A stretch of 64,000 nt of DNA from Nocardia niigatensis NBRC 100131 (GCF_000308655.1 NZ_BAGC01000043.1:186001-250000); one strand, 5' to 3'; counted from the first letter of the stretch, positions 33,421-42,607 are shown. Notes: a model not told the origin generated them from the sequence alone. Numbers and translations are program-made.

Positions 33421-34428
33421 ATGCGCGCCTTGGTGGTCGAGAAGCCCGGACAGTTCTCGGTCGAATCCGTACCCGATCCCGCACCCGGCGCCGGTGAGGT
33501 GGTGATCCGGGTGGACGCGGTCGGGATATGCGGAACCGATATCCATATCGTGGAGGGTGAATTCCCGCCCACGCCCTATCCGATCGTGCCTGGCCACGAA
33601 TTCGCCGGGGAGGTGGTGGCTCTCGGCGCGGACGCGGCCGGGGTGCGGACCGGTGACCGGGTGGCGGTGGATCCGTCGCTGTTCTGCGGGCGCTGCCACT
33701 ACTGCGCGATCGGGCGCGGCAATCTCTGCGAGAACTGGGGCGCCATCGGCGATACCGTCGACGGCGCCATGGCCGAGTACGTGAAAGTGCCCGCCGCCAA
33801 CTGTTATCGGCTGCCCGGGCATGTTCCGTCCGCGCACGGCGCACTGGTGGAACCACTCTCGTGCGCGGTGCACGGATTCGATGTGCTGCCACGGCGACTC
33901 GGCTCGCACTATCTGATCTACGGCGCGGGCACCATGGGCCTGCTCATGCTGCAGCTGGCCATCGCGGCGGGCGCGGCGTCGGTGTCGATGGTGGACACCA
34001 ATGCCGACCGGCTGGCCATCGCGCGCACGCTCGGCGCGGACGCGGCCACCGTGTCCGCCGACGATATGGACCGGCCCGAGGGCTGGGAGATCGTGATCGA
34101 TTGCAGCGGAACGGTGGCCGCGATCGAGGACGGGCTGTCCCGGGTGCGGCGCGGCGGCACCTATCAGCAGTTCGGGGTGGCCCCGGCGGCGGCGCGGGCG
34201 AGCATCTCGCCGTTCCGCGTCTACAACGACGAGATCACCATCGTCGGCTCGATGGCCGTGCTGCACAGTTTCGGGCGGGCCGTGGACCTGCTGGGCGAGG
34301 GCGTCATCGACGCGGACACCGTGATCACCCATGACTTCGCGCTCGACGAATTCGGCGACGCCCTGCGGACCTTCCGCGCGGGCACCGGTCGCAAAATCCA
34401 GCTGCACCCCGGACGGGCGGCACGATAG
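33421..34428 (+). CDS. Zinc-dependent polyol dehydrogenase (arabinitol/sorbitol type)
   Basis: A 335-residue medium-chain dehydrogenase. Catalytic zinc residues are in CGTDIHIVEGE (about 38) and GHEFAGEV (about 60). The structural-zinc lobe is complete (CGRCHYCAIGRGNLC, about 88-102). The Rossmann motif is YGAGTMGLL (near 166), followed by D of VDTNADR. It resembles D-arabinitol/sorbitol/xylitol dehydrogenases. With the xylulokinase 13 bp downstream, oxidation of D-arabinitol or xylitol to D-xylulose is the simplest reading. An ATG at 33409 is an alternative start. Confidence 0.85.
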   Translation: MRALVVEKPGQFSVESVPDPAPGAGEVVIRVDAVGICGTDIHIVEGEFPPTPYPIVPGHEFAGEVVALGADAAGVRTGDRVAVDPSLFCGRCHYCAIGRGNLCENWGAIGDTVDGAMAEYVKVPAANCYRLPGHVPSAHGALVEPLSCAVHGFDVLPRRLGSHYLIYGAGTMGLLMLQLAIAAGAASVSMVDTNADRLAIARTLGADAATVSADDMDRPEGWEIVIDCSGTVAAIEDGLSRVRRGGTYQQFGVAPAAARASISPFRVYNDEITIVGSMAVLHSFGRAVDLLGEGVIDADTVITHDFALDEFGDALRTFRAGTGRKIQLHPGRAAR

Positions 34429-34441
34429 AGGGTGGGGACCG

Positions 34442-35830
34442 ATGACGGTCGTTGCCGGAGTGGACTCCTCCACTCAATCCTGCAAGATCGTGGTGTGCGA
34501 CGCCGATACCGGAACGGTATTGCGGCACCGCCAGATTCCGCACTACGACGGCACCGAGGTGCCGCCGCTCATGTGGTGGGAGGCGCTGCGGGCGGCGTGC
34601 GATCACATGATGCGCGATGTGGAGGCCATCGCGGTGGCCGGGCAGCAGCACGGGCTGGTGGCGCTGGACGCGGCCGGGCATCCGGTGCGGGACGCGCTGC
34701 TGTGGAACGACACCCGGTCCGCGGAGGCGGCGACCCAGCTGGTGGCCGAGCTGGGCGGGCCGCAGGCGTGGGCGGAGGCGGTCGGGAGTGTGCCGCTGGC
34801 CGCGCACACCGTGGCCAAGCTGCGCTGGTTCGCCGATCACGAACCCGAACTGGCCGACCGGACCGTCCGGGTGCTGCTGCCGCACGACTACCTGACCTGG
34901 CAGCTGCGCGGCGGCGATCCGGCCACCGAGCCGACCACCGATCGCGGCGACGCCTCCGGCACCGGGTACTGGTCACCGGCCGCCGGCTCCTACCGGCCCG
35001 ATCTGCTCACGCTGGCCTTCCGCGGCCGCCGACCCGCACTGCCGCGGGTGCTGGCGCCCGCCGAGATCGCCGGGCACACGCCGGGCGGACGGCTCGTGGC
35101 GGCGGGCACCGGCGACAATGCCGCCGCGGCACTGGGTTTGGGCATCCGGGACGGGGATGTGGTGGTCTCGCTGGGGACCAGCGGGACCGTGTTCACCCGT
35201 GCCGCGCACCCCAGCGCCGATCCCTCGGGCGCGGTCAACGGGTTCGCCGACGCCACCGGGGCGTTCCTGCCGCTGGTGTGCACGCTCAATGCCGCCCGGG
35301 TGCTGGACGCGACCGCGGTGCTGCTCGGCACCGATGTGTCGGGCCTGGAGGTGCTGGCAGCGCAGTCGCCCGCGGGTGCGGACGGTCTGACCCTGCTCCC
35401 CTATCTCGCGGGTGAGCGGACTCCGAATCTGCCGTACGCCACCGGCAGCCTGCACGGCCTGCGCCCGCACACCATGCGCCCGCATCATCTGGCCCGCGCC
35501 GCCATCGAGGGCATGCTCTGCAATATCGCCGAGGCCCTGGATCGGCTGCCGACGGTGCCGCATCGAATCCTGTTGATCGGCGGGGCATCCCGCTCCCGCC
35601 TCATCGCGCACGCCGCCGCCACCATCTTCGGCCGCACCGTCACGGTGCCCGATCCCAGCGAGTATGTCGCGATCGGCGCCGCCCGCCAGGCCGCCTGGGC
35701 GCTGCGCGGCGGCCCGCGCCCACCCCGCTGGCCCGCACCCGCCGGTACCGAGTTCCACGGCCTGGCGGCGGGGATCGGCGCCGCTATCCGTCAGCGCTAC
35801 ACCGAAATACGCGACACGTACTACCCATAG
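34442..35830 (+). CDS. xylB: Xylulokinase (FGGY family)
   Basis: A 462-residue sugar kinase with two FGGY domains. The N-domain starts VAGVDSSTQSCK (phosphate-binding loop), with the substrate motif GQQHGLVALD and LLWNDTRS (about 65-100). The C-domain has GTGDNAAAALG, VVSLGTSGTVF and LLIGGASRSRL. GQQHG with WNDTR points to xylulokinase rather than glycerol kinase. It phosphorylates D-xylulose to xylulose-5-phosphate. It starts 13 bp after the polyol dehydrogenase. Its last 10 bp overlap the convergent small ribbon-helix-helix gene. Confidence 0.9.
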   Translation: MTVVAGVDSSTQSCKIVVCDADTGTVLRHRQIPHYDGTEVPPLMWWEALRAACDHMMRDVEAIAVAGQQHGLVALDAAGHPVRDALLWNDTRSAEAATQLVAELGGPQAWAEAVGSVPLAAHTVAKLRWFADHEPELADRTVRVLLPHDYLTWQLRGGDPATEPTTDRGDASGTGYWSPAAGSYRPDLLTLAFRGRRPALPRVLAPAEIAGHTPGGRLVAAGTGDNAAAALGLGIRDGDVVVSLGTSGTVFTRAAHPSADPSGAVNGFADATGAFLPLVCTLNAARVLDATAVLLGTDVSGLEVLAAQSPAGADGLTLLPYLAGERTPNLPYATGSLHGLRPHTMRPHHLARAAIEGMLCNIAEALDRLPTVPHRILLIGGASRSRLIAHAAATIFGRTVTVPDPSEYVAIGAARQAAWALRGGPRPPRWPAPAGTEFHGLAAGIGAAIRQRYTEIRDTYYP

Positions 35831-35991
35831 ACGACCGGCCCGTCGGACAGGTAGTCGTCCCAGGTCCGGTGCCGGGTGATGTAGTTCCGGATGGCGTCAC
35901 GGGCGATGTCGTGTTTCGATCGCCCTTCCATCGCCGCCTGCGCACTCAGCGCAGCTTCTTCGTCCTCGCTGAGCCGCAAAGTCCATGCCAC
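35821..35991 (-). CDS. Small ribbon-helix-helix (CopG/Arc-type) protein
   Basis: A 56-residue protein. The strand WTLRLSEDEEAAL is followed by the helices LSAQAAMEGRSKHDIARDAI and RNYITRH, a textbook ribbon-helix-helix layout seen in CopG-like antitoxins. The start is a GTG at 35991. The stop overlaps the xylulokinase end. Upstream on its strand the next gene is far away, and no PIN, Fic or RelE toxin gene is adjacent, so it may be an orphan antitoxin or a stand-alone regulator. Confidence 0.7.
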   Translation of the reverse strand: MAWTLRLSEDEEAALSAQAAMEGRSKHDIARDAIRNYITRHRTWDDYLSDGPVVYG

Positions 35992-36159
35992 CGCGAATTC
36001 ATACCACCCCCGTGCGACCCTGTCTGCCGAACGGTTGACCAGTTGGCGACCATCACATGACCAGCCGGTAGCTCCCGGGCGCTTCCGGCGGCTCGGATTG
36101 CGCTCACGGCGAGCGTAACCATCGTCGGCACGGGTGGCTGAGCCGTAGCTTCACGCGGT

Positions 36160-36675
36160 ATGACGACTGAGCTGAGCACGCCGTTGAACGATATCGTCGA
36201 GGCGACCGGCCGCGCCGTGGCGGCGGATCCCGACCAGGCCACGGTCGTGTTCCGGGCCGCGGGGACGCCGGAGGGCACCGTGGGGAGCGCAATCGCGCTG
36301 GGCCGGTACACGGTTCGGGTGGACGAGCCGCCGGCGCTGGGCGGTGCGGGGTCCGCGCCGAATCCGGTGGAGGTGTACCTGGCCTCACTGATCGCCTGCC
36401 AGGTGGTGACCTACCGGTTCTGGGCCCAGCGGCTCGGCATCACCGTCGAGGATCTGGCCATCGAGGCCGAGGGGGATCTCGACGTGCGCGGCTTCTTCGG
36501 CCTGGACGACACGGTCCGCCCCGGATTCCAGGCGGTGCGCGTGACCGTGCGCGTCACCGGCCCGGAGTCCGCCGAGCGCTATGCCGAACTGCAGCAGACG
36601 GTCGACGCGCACTGCCCGGTCCTGGATCTCACCACCGGCCGGACCCCGGTCGAGACCACCCTCATCACCCAGTAG
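36160..36675 (+). CDS. OsmC-family protein
   Basis: A 171-residue OsmC/Ohr-like protein. The pattern PNPVEVYLASLIACQVVTYR contains the first redox Cys (about 83) on the long central helix, and the second Cys is in DAHCPVLDL (about 150). Family members reduce organic hydroperoxides. It is followed 29 bp later by a sulfhydrylase gene, a neighbourhood linked to sulfur or redox metabolism. The ATG at 36160 is the first in frame. Confidence 0.87.
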   Translation: MTTELSTPLNDIVEATGRAVAADPDQATVVFRAAGTPEGTVGSAIALGRYTVRVDEPPALGGAGSAPNPVEVYLASLIACQVVTYRFWAQRLGITVEDLAIEAEGDLDVRGFFGLDDTVRPGFQAVRVTVRVTGPESAERYAELQQTVDAHCPVLDLTTGRTPVETTLITQ

Positions 36676-36704
36676 CAGCGAACCCAACCCACCGGAGGCC
36701 CCCG

Positions 36705-38012
36705 ATGACCGAATCCGCTCTGCCCGAAGACCCGACCGCCACCTGGAGTTTCGAGACCAAGCAGGTCCACGCGGGGCAGACGCCCGACGGCGCGACCGGC
36801 GCCCGCGCCCTGCCGATCTACCAGACCACCTCCTACGCCTTCCGCGACACCGCGCACGCCGCGGCGCTGTTCGGGCTGGCGGAGCCCGGCAACATCTACA
36901 CGCGCATCATGAACCCCACCCAGGACGCGGTGGAACAGCGCATCGCCGCGCTGGAGGGCGGGGTGGCCGCGCTGCTGCTGGCCTCGGGTCAGGCGGCGGA
37001 GACCTTCGCGATCCTGAATCTCGCGGGCGCGGGCGACCACATCGTGTCGAGCCCCCGGCTGTACGGCGGCACCTACAACCTGTTCCGGTACACGCTGCCG
37101 CGGCTGGGTATCGAGGTGAGCTTCGTCGACGATCCGGACGACCTCGACCAGTGGCGGGCGGCAATTCGCCCGAACACCAAGGCTTTCTACGGCGAGACGG
37201 TGTCCAACCCGCAGAACCATATCCTCGACATCCCCGGCATCGCGGAGGTCGCGCACGGTTCCGGGATTCCGCTCATCGTCGACAACACCGTCGCCACCCC
37301 GTATCTCATCCAGCCGTTCGCGCACGGCGCGGACATCGTCGTGCACTCGGCGACGAAGTATCTGGGCGGGCACGGCGCGGCCATCGCGGGCGTGATCGTC
37401 GACGGCGGCACCTTCGATTGGCGCAGTGGACGTTTCGCCGGCTTCACCGAGCCCGACCCGAGCTACCACGGAGTGGTCTACGCCGATCTCGGCGCGCCCG
37501 CCTACGCGCTCAAGGCGCGGGTGCAACTGCTGCGTGATCTGGGTTCGGCGATCTCGCCGTTCAACGCCTTCCTCATCAGCCAGGGCCTGGAGACCCTGAG
37601 CCTGCGCCTGGAACGGCACGTCGCCAATGCGGGGGCGGTGGCCGAATTCCTCACCGAACGGCCCGAGGTCACGGCCGTCTCCTATGCGGGGCTGCCGTCC
37701 TCGCCCTGGTACGAGCGCGGAAAGCAACTGGCGCCCAGGGGAGTCGGCGCCATCATCGGCTTCGAGCTGGCGGGCGGCGTCGATGCGGGCAAGCGCTTCG
37801 TCGAAGCTCTCACCCTGCACAGTCACGTCGCCAATATCGGCGATGTCCGCTCCCTCGTCATCCATCCCGCATCCACCACCCACTCCCAGCTGACACCCGA
37901 GGAGCAGCTCGCGGCGGGTGTCACCTCGGGCCTGGTCCGCCTGGCCGTCGGCATCGAGGGAATCGACGACATTCTCGCGGACCTCCGCGCTGGCTTCGCC
38001 GCCGCGCAGTAG
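36705..38012 (+). CDS. metY: O-acetylhomoserine sulfhydrylase (MetY-like)
   Basis: A 435-residue PLP enzyme of the Cys/Met metabolism family. The PLP-binding lysine is in HSATKYLGGHG (about 212-222). The N-terminal TKQVHAGQTPDGATGARALP and IYTRIMNPTQDAVEQRIAALE are typical of MetY rather than the shorter MetB/MetC. It would make homocysteine from O-acetylhomoserine and sulfide. A GGAGG site precedes the ATG. It is paired with the OsmC gene upstream and ends 4 bp before the convergent TMEM175-like gene. Confidence 0.88.
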   Translation: MTESALPEDPTATWSFETKQVHAGQTPDGATGARALPIYQTTSYAFRDTAHAAALFGLAEPGNIYTRIMNPTQDAVEQRIAALEGGVAALLLASGQAAETFAILNLAGAGDHIVSSPRLYGGTYNLFRYTLPRLGIEVSFVDDPDDLDQWRAAIRPNTKAFYGETVSNPQNHILDIPGIAEVAHGSGIPLIVDNTVATPYLIQPFAHGADIVVHSATKYLGGHGAAIAGVIVDGGTFDWRSGRFAGFTEPDPSYHGVVYADLGAPAYALKARVQLLRDLGSAISPFNAFLISQGLETLSLRLERHVANAGAVAEFLTERPEVTAVSYAGLPSSPWYERGKQLAPRGVGAIIGFELAGGVDAGKRFVEALTLHSHVANIGDVRSLVIHPASTTHSQLTPEEQLAAGVTSGLVRLAVGIEGIDDILADLRAGFAAAQ

Positions 38013-38016
38013 GCCC

Positions 38017-38676
38017 TCAGAAGCGATCGAGCGGGCGAATCCGCGGGGAGACAGCCGAATTCACCTGCAGGGCGATGATCACGCCGATGCTGAGATAGGT
38101 GCTGATCGGGGACAGGGCCACCGCCGCCGCATAGAGGACTTGGACGATTCCGATGCGGCGGCGGATGGCCGTGAGGTCCTCGGGCACGGTGTCCTCGGCC
38201 AGCAGGCCGGCGCGGCGGGCGTAGCGCAGCGCGGCGAGCTGAACCAGGCCCAGATACAGCAGGTCGATCCAGTACACCAGCAGGGCCAGGCGCGATTGGG
38301 GGAAGGCCGCCAGCAGCGCGGTCGCGAAGGGCACCAGGCAGATTCCGAACAGGAACATCACGTGGATCCACGTCAGTGATCGGTCCGCGCGGGCCATGAG
38401 GTTGAGCTGGGTCTGCTGGCCGATCCAGAACATGCCGAGGGTGAGGAAACCGAGCAGGCAGATGAGGAATTGCGGGCCCACATGGGTGAGGGCGTGCCAG
38501 ACCTGCTCCTCGTCGGAGACCGCGCCGGTGCTCCACAGCGTACGCTCGTGCCACGCCTCACCCGCGGGTACGTGCAGGTCCAGCACCAGCAATGTCATTG
38601 CCACCGCGAATATTCCGTCGCTGAGCGCTCCGAGCCGACCTAGATCCTGCGCCGCGATGCGGTGATACCGAGTCAT
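38017..38676 (-). CDS. TMEM175-family (DUF1211) membrane protein
   Basis: A 219-residue membrane protein with about six helices. The first helix carries the family hallmark RLGALSDGIFAVAMTLLVLDL, the FSD-like pore motif of bacterial TMEM175 potassium channels (here LSD). Bacterial members form weakly selective K+ channels. Loop 1 (residues about 36-60) is polar and extracytoplasmic. It stands alone, convergent to metY and just downstream, on the same strand, of nothing obvious; no regulation is visible. Confidence 0.85.
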   Translation of the reverse strand: MTRYHRIAAQDLGRLGALSDGIFAVAMTLLVLDLHVPAGEAWHERTLWSTGAVSDEEQVWHALTHVGPQFLICLLGFLTLGMFWIGQQTQLNLMARADRSLTWIHVMFLFGICLVPFATALLAAFPQSRLALLVYWIDLLYLGLVQLAALRYARRAGLLAEDTVPEDLTAIRRRIGIVQVLYAAAVALSPISTYLSIGVIIALQVNSAVSPRIRPLDRF

Positions 38677-38710
38677 CCACCTGCCCTTCCCCGCCGGACC
38701 CTAGCGGATG

Positions 38711-40186
38711 TCAGAGCGCGGCGCGGTGCTGCTCCCGGGCGAGGAAGTGGGCGGTGGCTTTCGTTGCGTCGTACAGGGATCGGTAGTGGCGGTAGTACGG
38801 ACCGTAGTCGGCGGTGCTCACCGGGTCGGGCTCGACCGTGGTGATGATCGGATTCCAGGCGGCGGTGCCCAGGCCCAGGGCCTCGGCGGCGAGCAGCGCG
38901 TCACCCAGGGCCGCGCCGACGGTGTCGGCCGGAAGTTGTTGCGGCAGACCGGTGATATCGGAGACGATGCGGGTCCACAGGCCACCCTTGGTGCCGCCGC
39001 CGACGGCCACCAGGCGGGTGGCGGGGCCCCCGGCGGCGGACATGGCCTCCAGGTTGTGGCGTACCCCGTAACCGATGCCCTCCAGGACCGCGCGATACAG
39101 ATCGGCACGCTGGTGGGTGACGGTGAGACCGGCGATGAGGCCGCGGGCGTCCGGATCGAACAGGGGTGTGCGTTCACCCGCGAAGTAGGGCAGTACCAGC
39201 AGGCCGCGGCTGCCGGGCGGGACATGGACGGCCTCGTCCACGAGTTCGGTGAAATCGCCGCCGGTGAGGGTCCGCAGCCAGTCGGTGATCGCGCCGGAGG
39301 TGGCCATGCCCGCGGCGGAAGTGTAAGTGCCGGGCCAGGTTCCGCAGGTGGTCCACAGGCCGGGCTGCGGGTTGGGGTCGGTCAGCACCTGGGTGAGAAA
39401 CATCGTGGTGCCATACATGATCATGCAGTCGCCGGGGGCTCGGACCCCGGCCCCGGCGGCCTCGGCCCAGGCGTCGATGGTGCCGGTGGTGACCGGTAGC
39501 CCGGCGGGCAGACCGGTGACCGCGGCGGCCTCGGCGGTGACCCGGCCGACTATCTCTGTGGGCCAAGCCAATTCGGGTAGTCGGAGCCCCGGTGCGACGG
39601 ATTCGGCCCAGTCCGTGGCCCAGTCGCGGGCCATCAGGTCGTACATGGGCACGCACTGGCTCGCGGATTGATGGTCCAGGACGTAGCGGCCGGTGAGGCG
39701 ATGAACCAGGAACGAGCTCGCCATCAACAGCATGCGGGTGTCCCGCCACACCCGCGGCTCGTGGCGGATGAGCCAGCGCAGTTTGGGCCCGACCGCCTGG
39801 CTGGTGAGCGGGGAGCCGCACCGTTCCAGCACGGTGAGCGCGCCCAATTCCGCGTTCAGTTCCTCGATTTCGTCGCCCGCGCGGGTGTCGACGCCGTAGA
39901 GGATGGCGGGGCGCAGCGGACAGCCCGCGGCGTCGGCGGGCAGCAGGCAGGGCCCGATGCCGCTCACCGCGAGCGCGTCGATCGGTGCGCCGTCGGCGGC
40001 CGCCACCAGCTCCCGGGCCAGGGCCGTGAAGTCGGCCCACCACACCGTCTCCGCGTCGTGCTCCACCCAGCCCGGGCGCGGCGTCGAAACCCGGTGCGGT
40101 CGTTCGGCTCTGCGCGCGACCGTGCCCGCGTGGTCGACCAGGACGCCCTTGGATCCGGAGGTGCCGATGTCGATGCCGAGGAGCAT
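38711..40186 (-). CDS. FGGY-family sugar kinase, probable D-ribulokinase
   Basis: A 491-residue FGGY kinase. The N-domain starts LLGIDIGTSGSKGVLVD; the central part has VSGIGPCLLPADAAG and ILYGVDTRAG. The C-domain has TGTIDAWAEAAGAG, a LPYFAGERTPLFDPDARG loop and AVGGGTKGGLW. It is distinct from the xylulokinase at 34.4 kb. The ATG lies one base after the isomerase stop (TGACATG), so it acts directly after that isomerase: D-ribulose to ribulose-5-phosphate, or L-fuculose/L-ribulose if the isomerase has another specificity. A longer frame starting at 40264 lies inside the isomerase gene. Confidence 0.83.
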   Translation of the reverse strand: MLLGIDIGTSGSKGVLVDHAGTVARRAERPHRVSTPRPGWVEHDAETVWWADFTALARELVAAADGAPIDALAVSGIGPCLLPADAAGCPLRPAILYGVDTRAGDEIEELNAELGALTVLERCGSPLTSQAVGPKLRWLIRHEPRVWRDTRMLLMASSFLVHRLTGRYVLDHQSASQCVPMYDLMARDWATDWAESVAPGLRLPELAWPTEIVGRVTAEAAAVTGLPAGLPVTTGTIDAWAEAAGAGVRAPGDCMIMYGTTMFLTQVLTDPNPQPGLWTTCGTWPGTYTSAAGMATSGAITDWLRTLTGGDFTELVDEAVHVPPGSRGLLVLPYFAGERTPLFDPDARGLIAGLTVTHQRADLYRAVLEGIGYGVRHNLEAMSAAGGPATRLVAVGGGTKGGLWTRIVSDITGLPQQLPADTVGAALGDALLAAEALGLGTAAWNPIITTVEPDPVSTADYGPYYRHYRSLYDATKATAHFLAREQHRAAL

Positions 40187-40187
40187 G

Positions 40188-41606
40188 TCAGCTCGCCCGG
40201 CTGAATTCGTCCAGGGTGACGTCCAGCAGTTCGCAGGCCGCGCGCACGGTGGCCCGATGGTCACCCGGCACGGCGTGAATGTGGTTGGCGCCGAAGCGGG
40301 ACAGGAACTCCCCGGCGTCGGCGTCCAGGCGGGCGAAGGCGTGCGGCCACTCCCGGGTGGACTGCTTCATGAGCGATTCGTTGGTGTCCGGGTCGTAGGT
40401 CTCGAACTCGCCGAGCATCGATTGCATGCGGTAGGCGCCGTTGCGGCGGGTGAGCCGGGCGAGGGTCATCTGCCCGGGCGCGGCCAGGTGATGCACCGAC
40501 GCGCCGCCGGCCGGGAAGAAGAACACCTCCGGATACAGGTGTACGCGGGCCAGGTTCTCGGCCGGATCGTCGCTGCGCGCCGCGTACCAGGTGGCGTGCT
40601 GGCCGGAATTGCACAGATCCCAGATGTCGCGGTCGGCGTGATAGTGCCGGACATCGGCGAAAAGCACCGGGGTGCCCGCGATCTGCTTGAGCAGTTGCAT
40701 GGTGAGCGCCCCGTCCATGTCCGCCTCGGTGGCGCACACGTGCGGCTGTTTGGGCCCGTTCCAGTCGTAAGGGTCGTTGAGGAAGGCCTCGGTGATGTCC
40801 ATGGTGGCGAAGTACTGGGTCAGCTCCGGCTGTCCCTTGATGCCGGAGAAGTCCAGCCGCCATTCCGCGATCAGGTCCCGCACGGCCAGGTAGGAGCGCA
40901 GCTGCCGTTCCAGCAGGTCCGGCGTCAGCTTGACGCCGTCGTAATGGACGCCGGCGGTGGTGCGCTCCAGCCATTCCCGGGCCGCTCGCGCCTCGCCGGC
41001 GTCGGCGAGTTCGGCGCGGCGCACGATCTCCCACTGGTCGATCTCCTCGACATCGATGCCGAAGATCCGCTGCCACTGATCGGTATTGGCGACCGCGGTG
41101 TTCATGCCCATCGGCCGCCCGCCGAAGCGCCCGAAGGTGCTGCCGCGCAGGCTCGCCACCGCCGCCGCGGCCCGGGCGCGTTCCCCGATGGCCGCGATCA
41201 GCTCCGGATCGGCGGGGTCGCCCCACAGCCGGGCGTGGGCGCGGCCGATCTGATCGAGCGCGCCGCCCGCCGCCAGCATGCCCACCATGCCCGGCTGCAC
41301 CGGATCGATATTGGACAGCAACAGCAGCGGCCCACGCAGCGCGCCCGCGGCCAGCATGGTGAAGTGCGGGAACGCCCACACCGCGTAGTGCAGCACGGTG
41401 AGATCCACCCCGGCCGCCTCCACCTGCCGGGCTACCGCGACCGCCTGGTCATTGGCGCCGACGGGCTGGACACCGCGAATCACGCTGTGTCCGGCCTCGG
41501 TCAGCTCGGCGACGAGCCGGTCCTCCGCGGTCCGGATGAATCCGACGATGCCGCCGTGCACATAGTCACGGCCGTCAGAAAGACTGATCACGCCGATTCG
41601 GGCCAT
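40188..41606 (-). CDS. L-fucose/L-arabinose isomerase-family protein, candidate D-arabinose isomerase
   Basis: A 472-residue ketol isomerase of the FucI/AraA superfamily. FSGIKGQPELTQYFATMD and CATEADMDGALTMQLLKQI (about 275-320) contain the acidic manganese ligands expected for the family, and ADVRHYH with SGQHATWY follows. It is shorter than E. coli FucI (591). L-fucose and D-arabinose share stereochemistry at C2-C4, and FucI-type enzymes accept both. No aldolase or 4-epimerase lies near, which favours D-arabinose (see findings). GGGAGG precedes the ATG at 41606. Middle gene of a glycosidase-isomerase-kinase operon. Confidence 0.82.
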   Translation of the reverse strand: MARIGVISLSDGRDYVHGGIVGFIRTAEDRLVAELTEAGHSVIRGVQPVGANDQAVAVARQVEAAGVDLTVLHYAVWAFPHFTMLAAGALRGPLLLLSNIDPVQPGMVGMLAAGGALDQIGRAHARLWGDPADPELIAAIGERARAAAAVASLRGSTFGRFGGRPMGMNTAVANTDQWQRIFGIDVEEIDQWEIVRRAELADAGEARAAREWLERTTAGVHYDGVKLTPDLLERQLRSYLAVRDLIAEWRLDFSGIKGQPELTQYFATMDITEAFLNDPYDWNGPKQPHVCATEADMDGALTMQLLKQIAGTPVLFADVRHYHADRDIWDLCNSGQHATWYAARSDDPAENLARVHLYPEVFFFPAGGASVHHLAAPGQMTLARLTRRNGAYRMQSMLGEFETYDPDTNESLMKQSTREWPHAFARLDADAGEFLSRFGANHIHAVPGDHRATVRAACELLDVTLDEFSRAS

Positions 41607-41716
41607 ACTGCCTGCCTCCCCGTACTGGGTGGACGCTCGACTCCGTTCAGAATCCCAGTTCAGACCGCACGCCACGCCCGAAATCGGATTTTCCGGATCC
41701 TTCCCGGCGCGCTGCC

Positions 41717-42556
41717 TCAGCCCGGGAAGCGCAAGCGGGCCAGCGCTACTCCGCCCTGACCCCAGCCGGCGTGGGTGATCCAGAGGGCGTCCTGGTAGGT
41801 GATCACCTCGGCGGCGTGGGCGGGGATGCGGCCCACGCGGCCGGACGTGTCGAAGTGGAAGGGATTGTCGCCGCGGAAGATCTCGGTGCCGACGTAGCCG
41901 GGGCGCGGACCGATCAGCAGATACCAGGAACCGGCGTGGCGGAGCACGAACGGGGATTCGGTATTGCCCCCACCGGTGCCGGTGGCCGGGTCCGTGTAGG
42001 CGATGCGGCGCTCGCTCCAGTGCAGCAGATCCGGGCTGGTGCGGTAGGCGACGACGTGATTGCCGCCGACGGGGGTACTGGTGGCGCAGTAGTACATGAC
42101 CCACTCGTCGTGGACGCGCAGCACCATGGGGTCGCGGGCGTCGTAGCCGTCGCGGAACACCGGGCCGCCGGGATGCCGGGTCCAGTGGAACAGGTCGGCG
42201 GAGGTGGCCAGGCCCATACCCGTTGCGGTGCGGTCGGTTCCGCCGCCGTCGTAGAACATGAGGTAGGCGTGGCCGTCGCGCACCACGAACGGAGCCCACA
42301 GGTGGGTCTCGCCGCGCTCGCGGTCCACGGTCAGCGCGGCGGGGTGTCTGGTCCACGGGCCGTGCGGGTGCTCGGCGGTGGCGTGCGCGAACTCGGTCTC
42401 GTCGAAGGGGTCCGCGGGCTCGGGGTGGGTGATGCCGAACAGGTGCCAGCGCCCGCCCGCGTCCTGGATCAGGGTGTGATCGTTGATGTACCAGCGCCGA
42501 TCCGGTTCGCTCGGGTCATAGATGTGCCGGAACTCCCCCGCCGTCACCGCGCCCAT
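41717..42556 (-). CDS. Five-bladed beta-propeller glycosidase (GH43-like)
   Basis: About 279 residues with the repeated blades of the GH43/GH32/GH117 propeller superfamily: WYINDHTLIQDAGGRWHLFG, HLWAPFVVRDGHAYLMFYDG, ARDPMVLRVHDEWVMYYCA and ESPFVLRHAGSWYLL. Candidate acidic catalytic residues are the Asp in NDHT, the Asp in ARDP and the Glu in NTESPF. There is no signal peptide. The start at 42556 has a GGGGGA site; the in-frame ATG at 42613 falls inside the decayed plus-strand gene. First gene of the isomerase-kinase operon, 110 bp upstream of the isomerase. It likely releases a pentose from an oligosaccharide; the linkage is unknown. Confidence 0.8.
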   Translation of the reverse strand: MGAVTAGEFRHIYDPSEPDRRWYINDHTLIQDAGGRWHLFGITHPEPADPFDETEFAHATAEHPHGPWTRHPAALTVDRERGETHLWAPFVVRDGHAYLMFYDGGGTDRTATGMGLATSADLFHWTRHPGGPVFRDGYDARDPMVLRVHDEWVMYYCATSTPVGGNHVVAYRTSPDLLHWSERRIAYTDPATGTGGGNTESPFVLRHAGSWYLLIGPRPGYVGTEIFRGDNPFHFDTSGRVGRIPAHAAEVITYQDALWITHAGWGQGGVALARLRFPG

Positions 42557-42607
42557 GCCCGTCCCCCATCCAGGACCTGAACAGTCCCAGTCCGTCTTCG
42601 ACGATGA

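Noticed and set aside
39903..41759. Plus-strand open frame of about 600 codons
   Set aside because: Antisense to the sugar isomerase and kinase; no recognisable domain.
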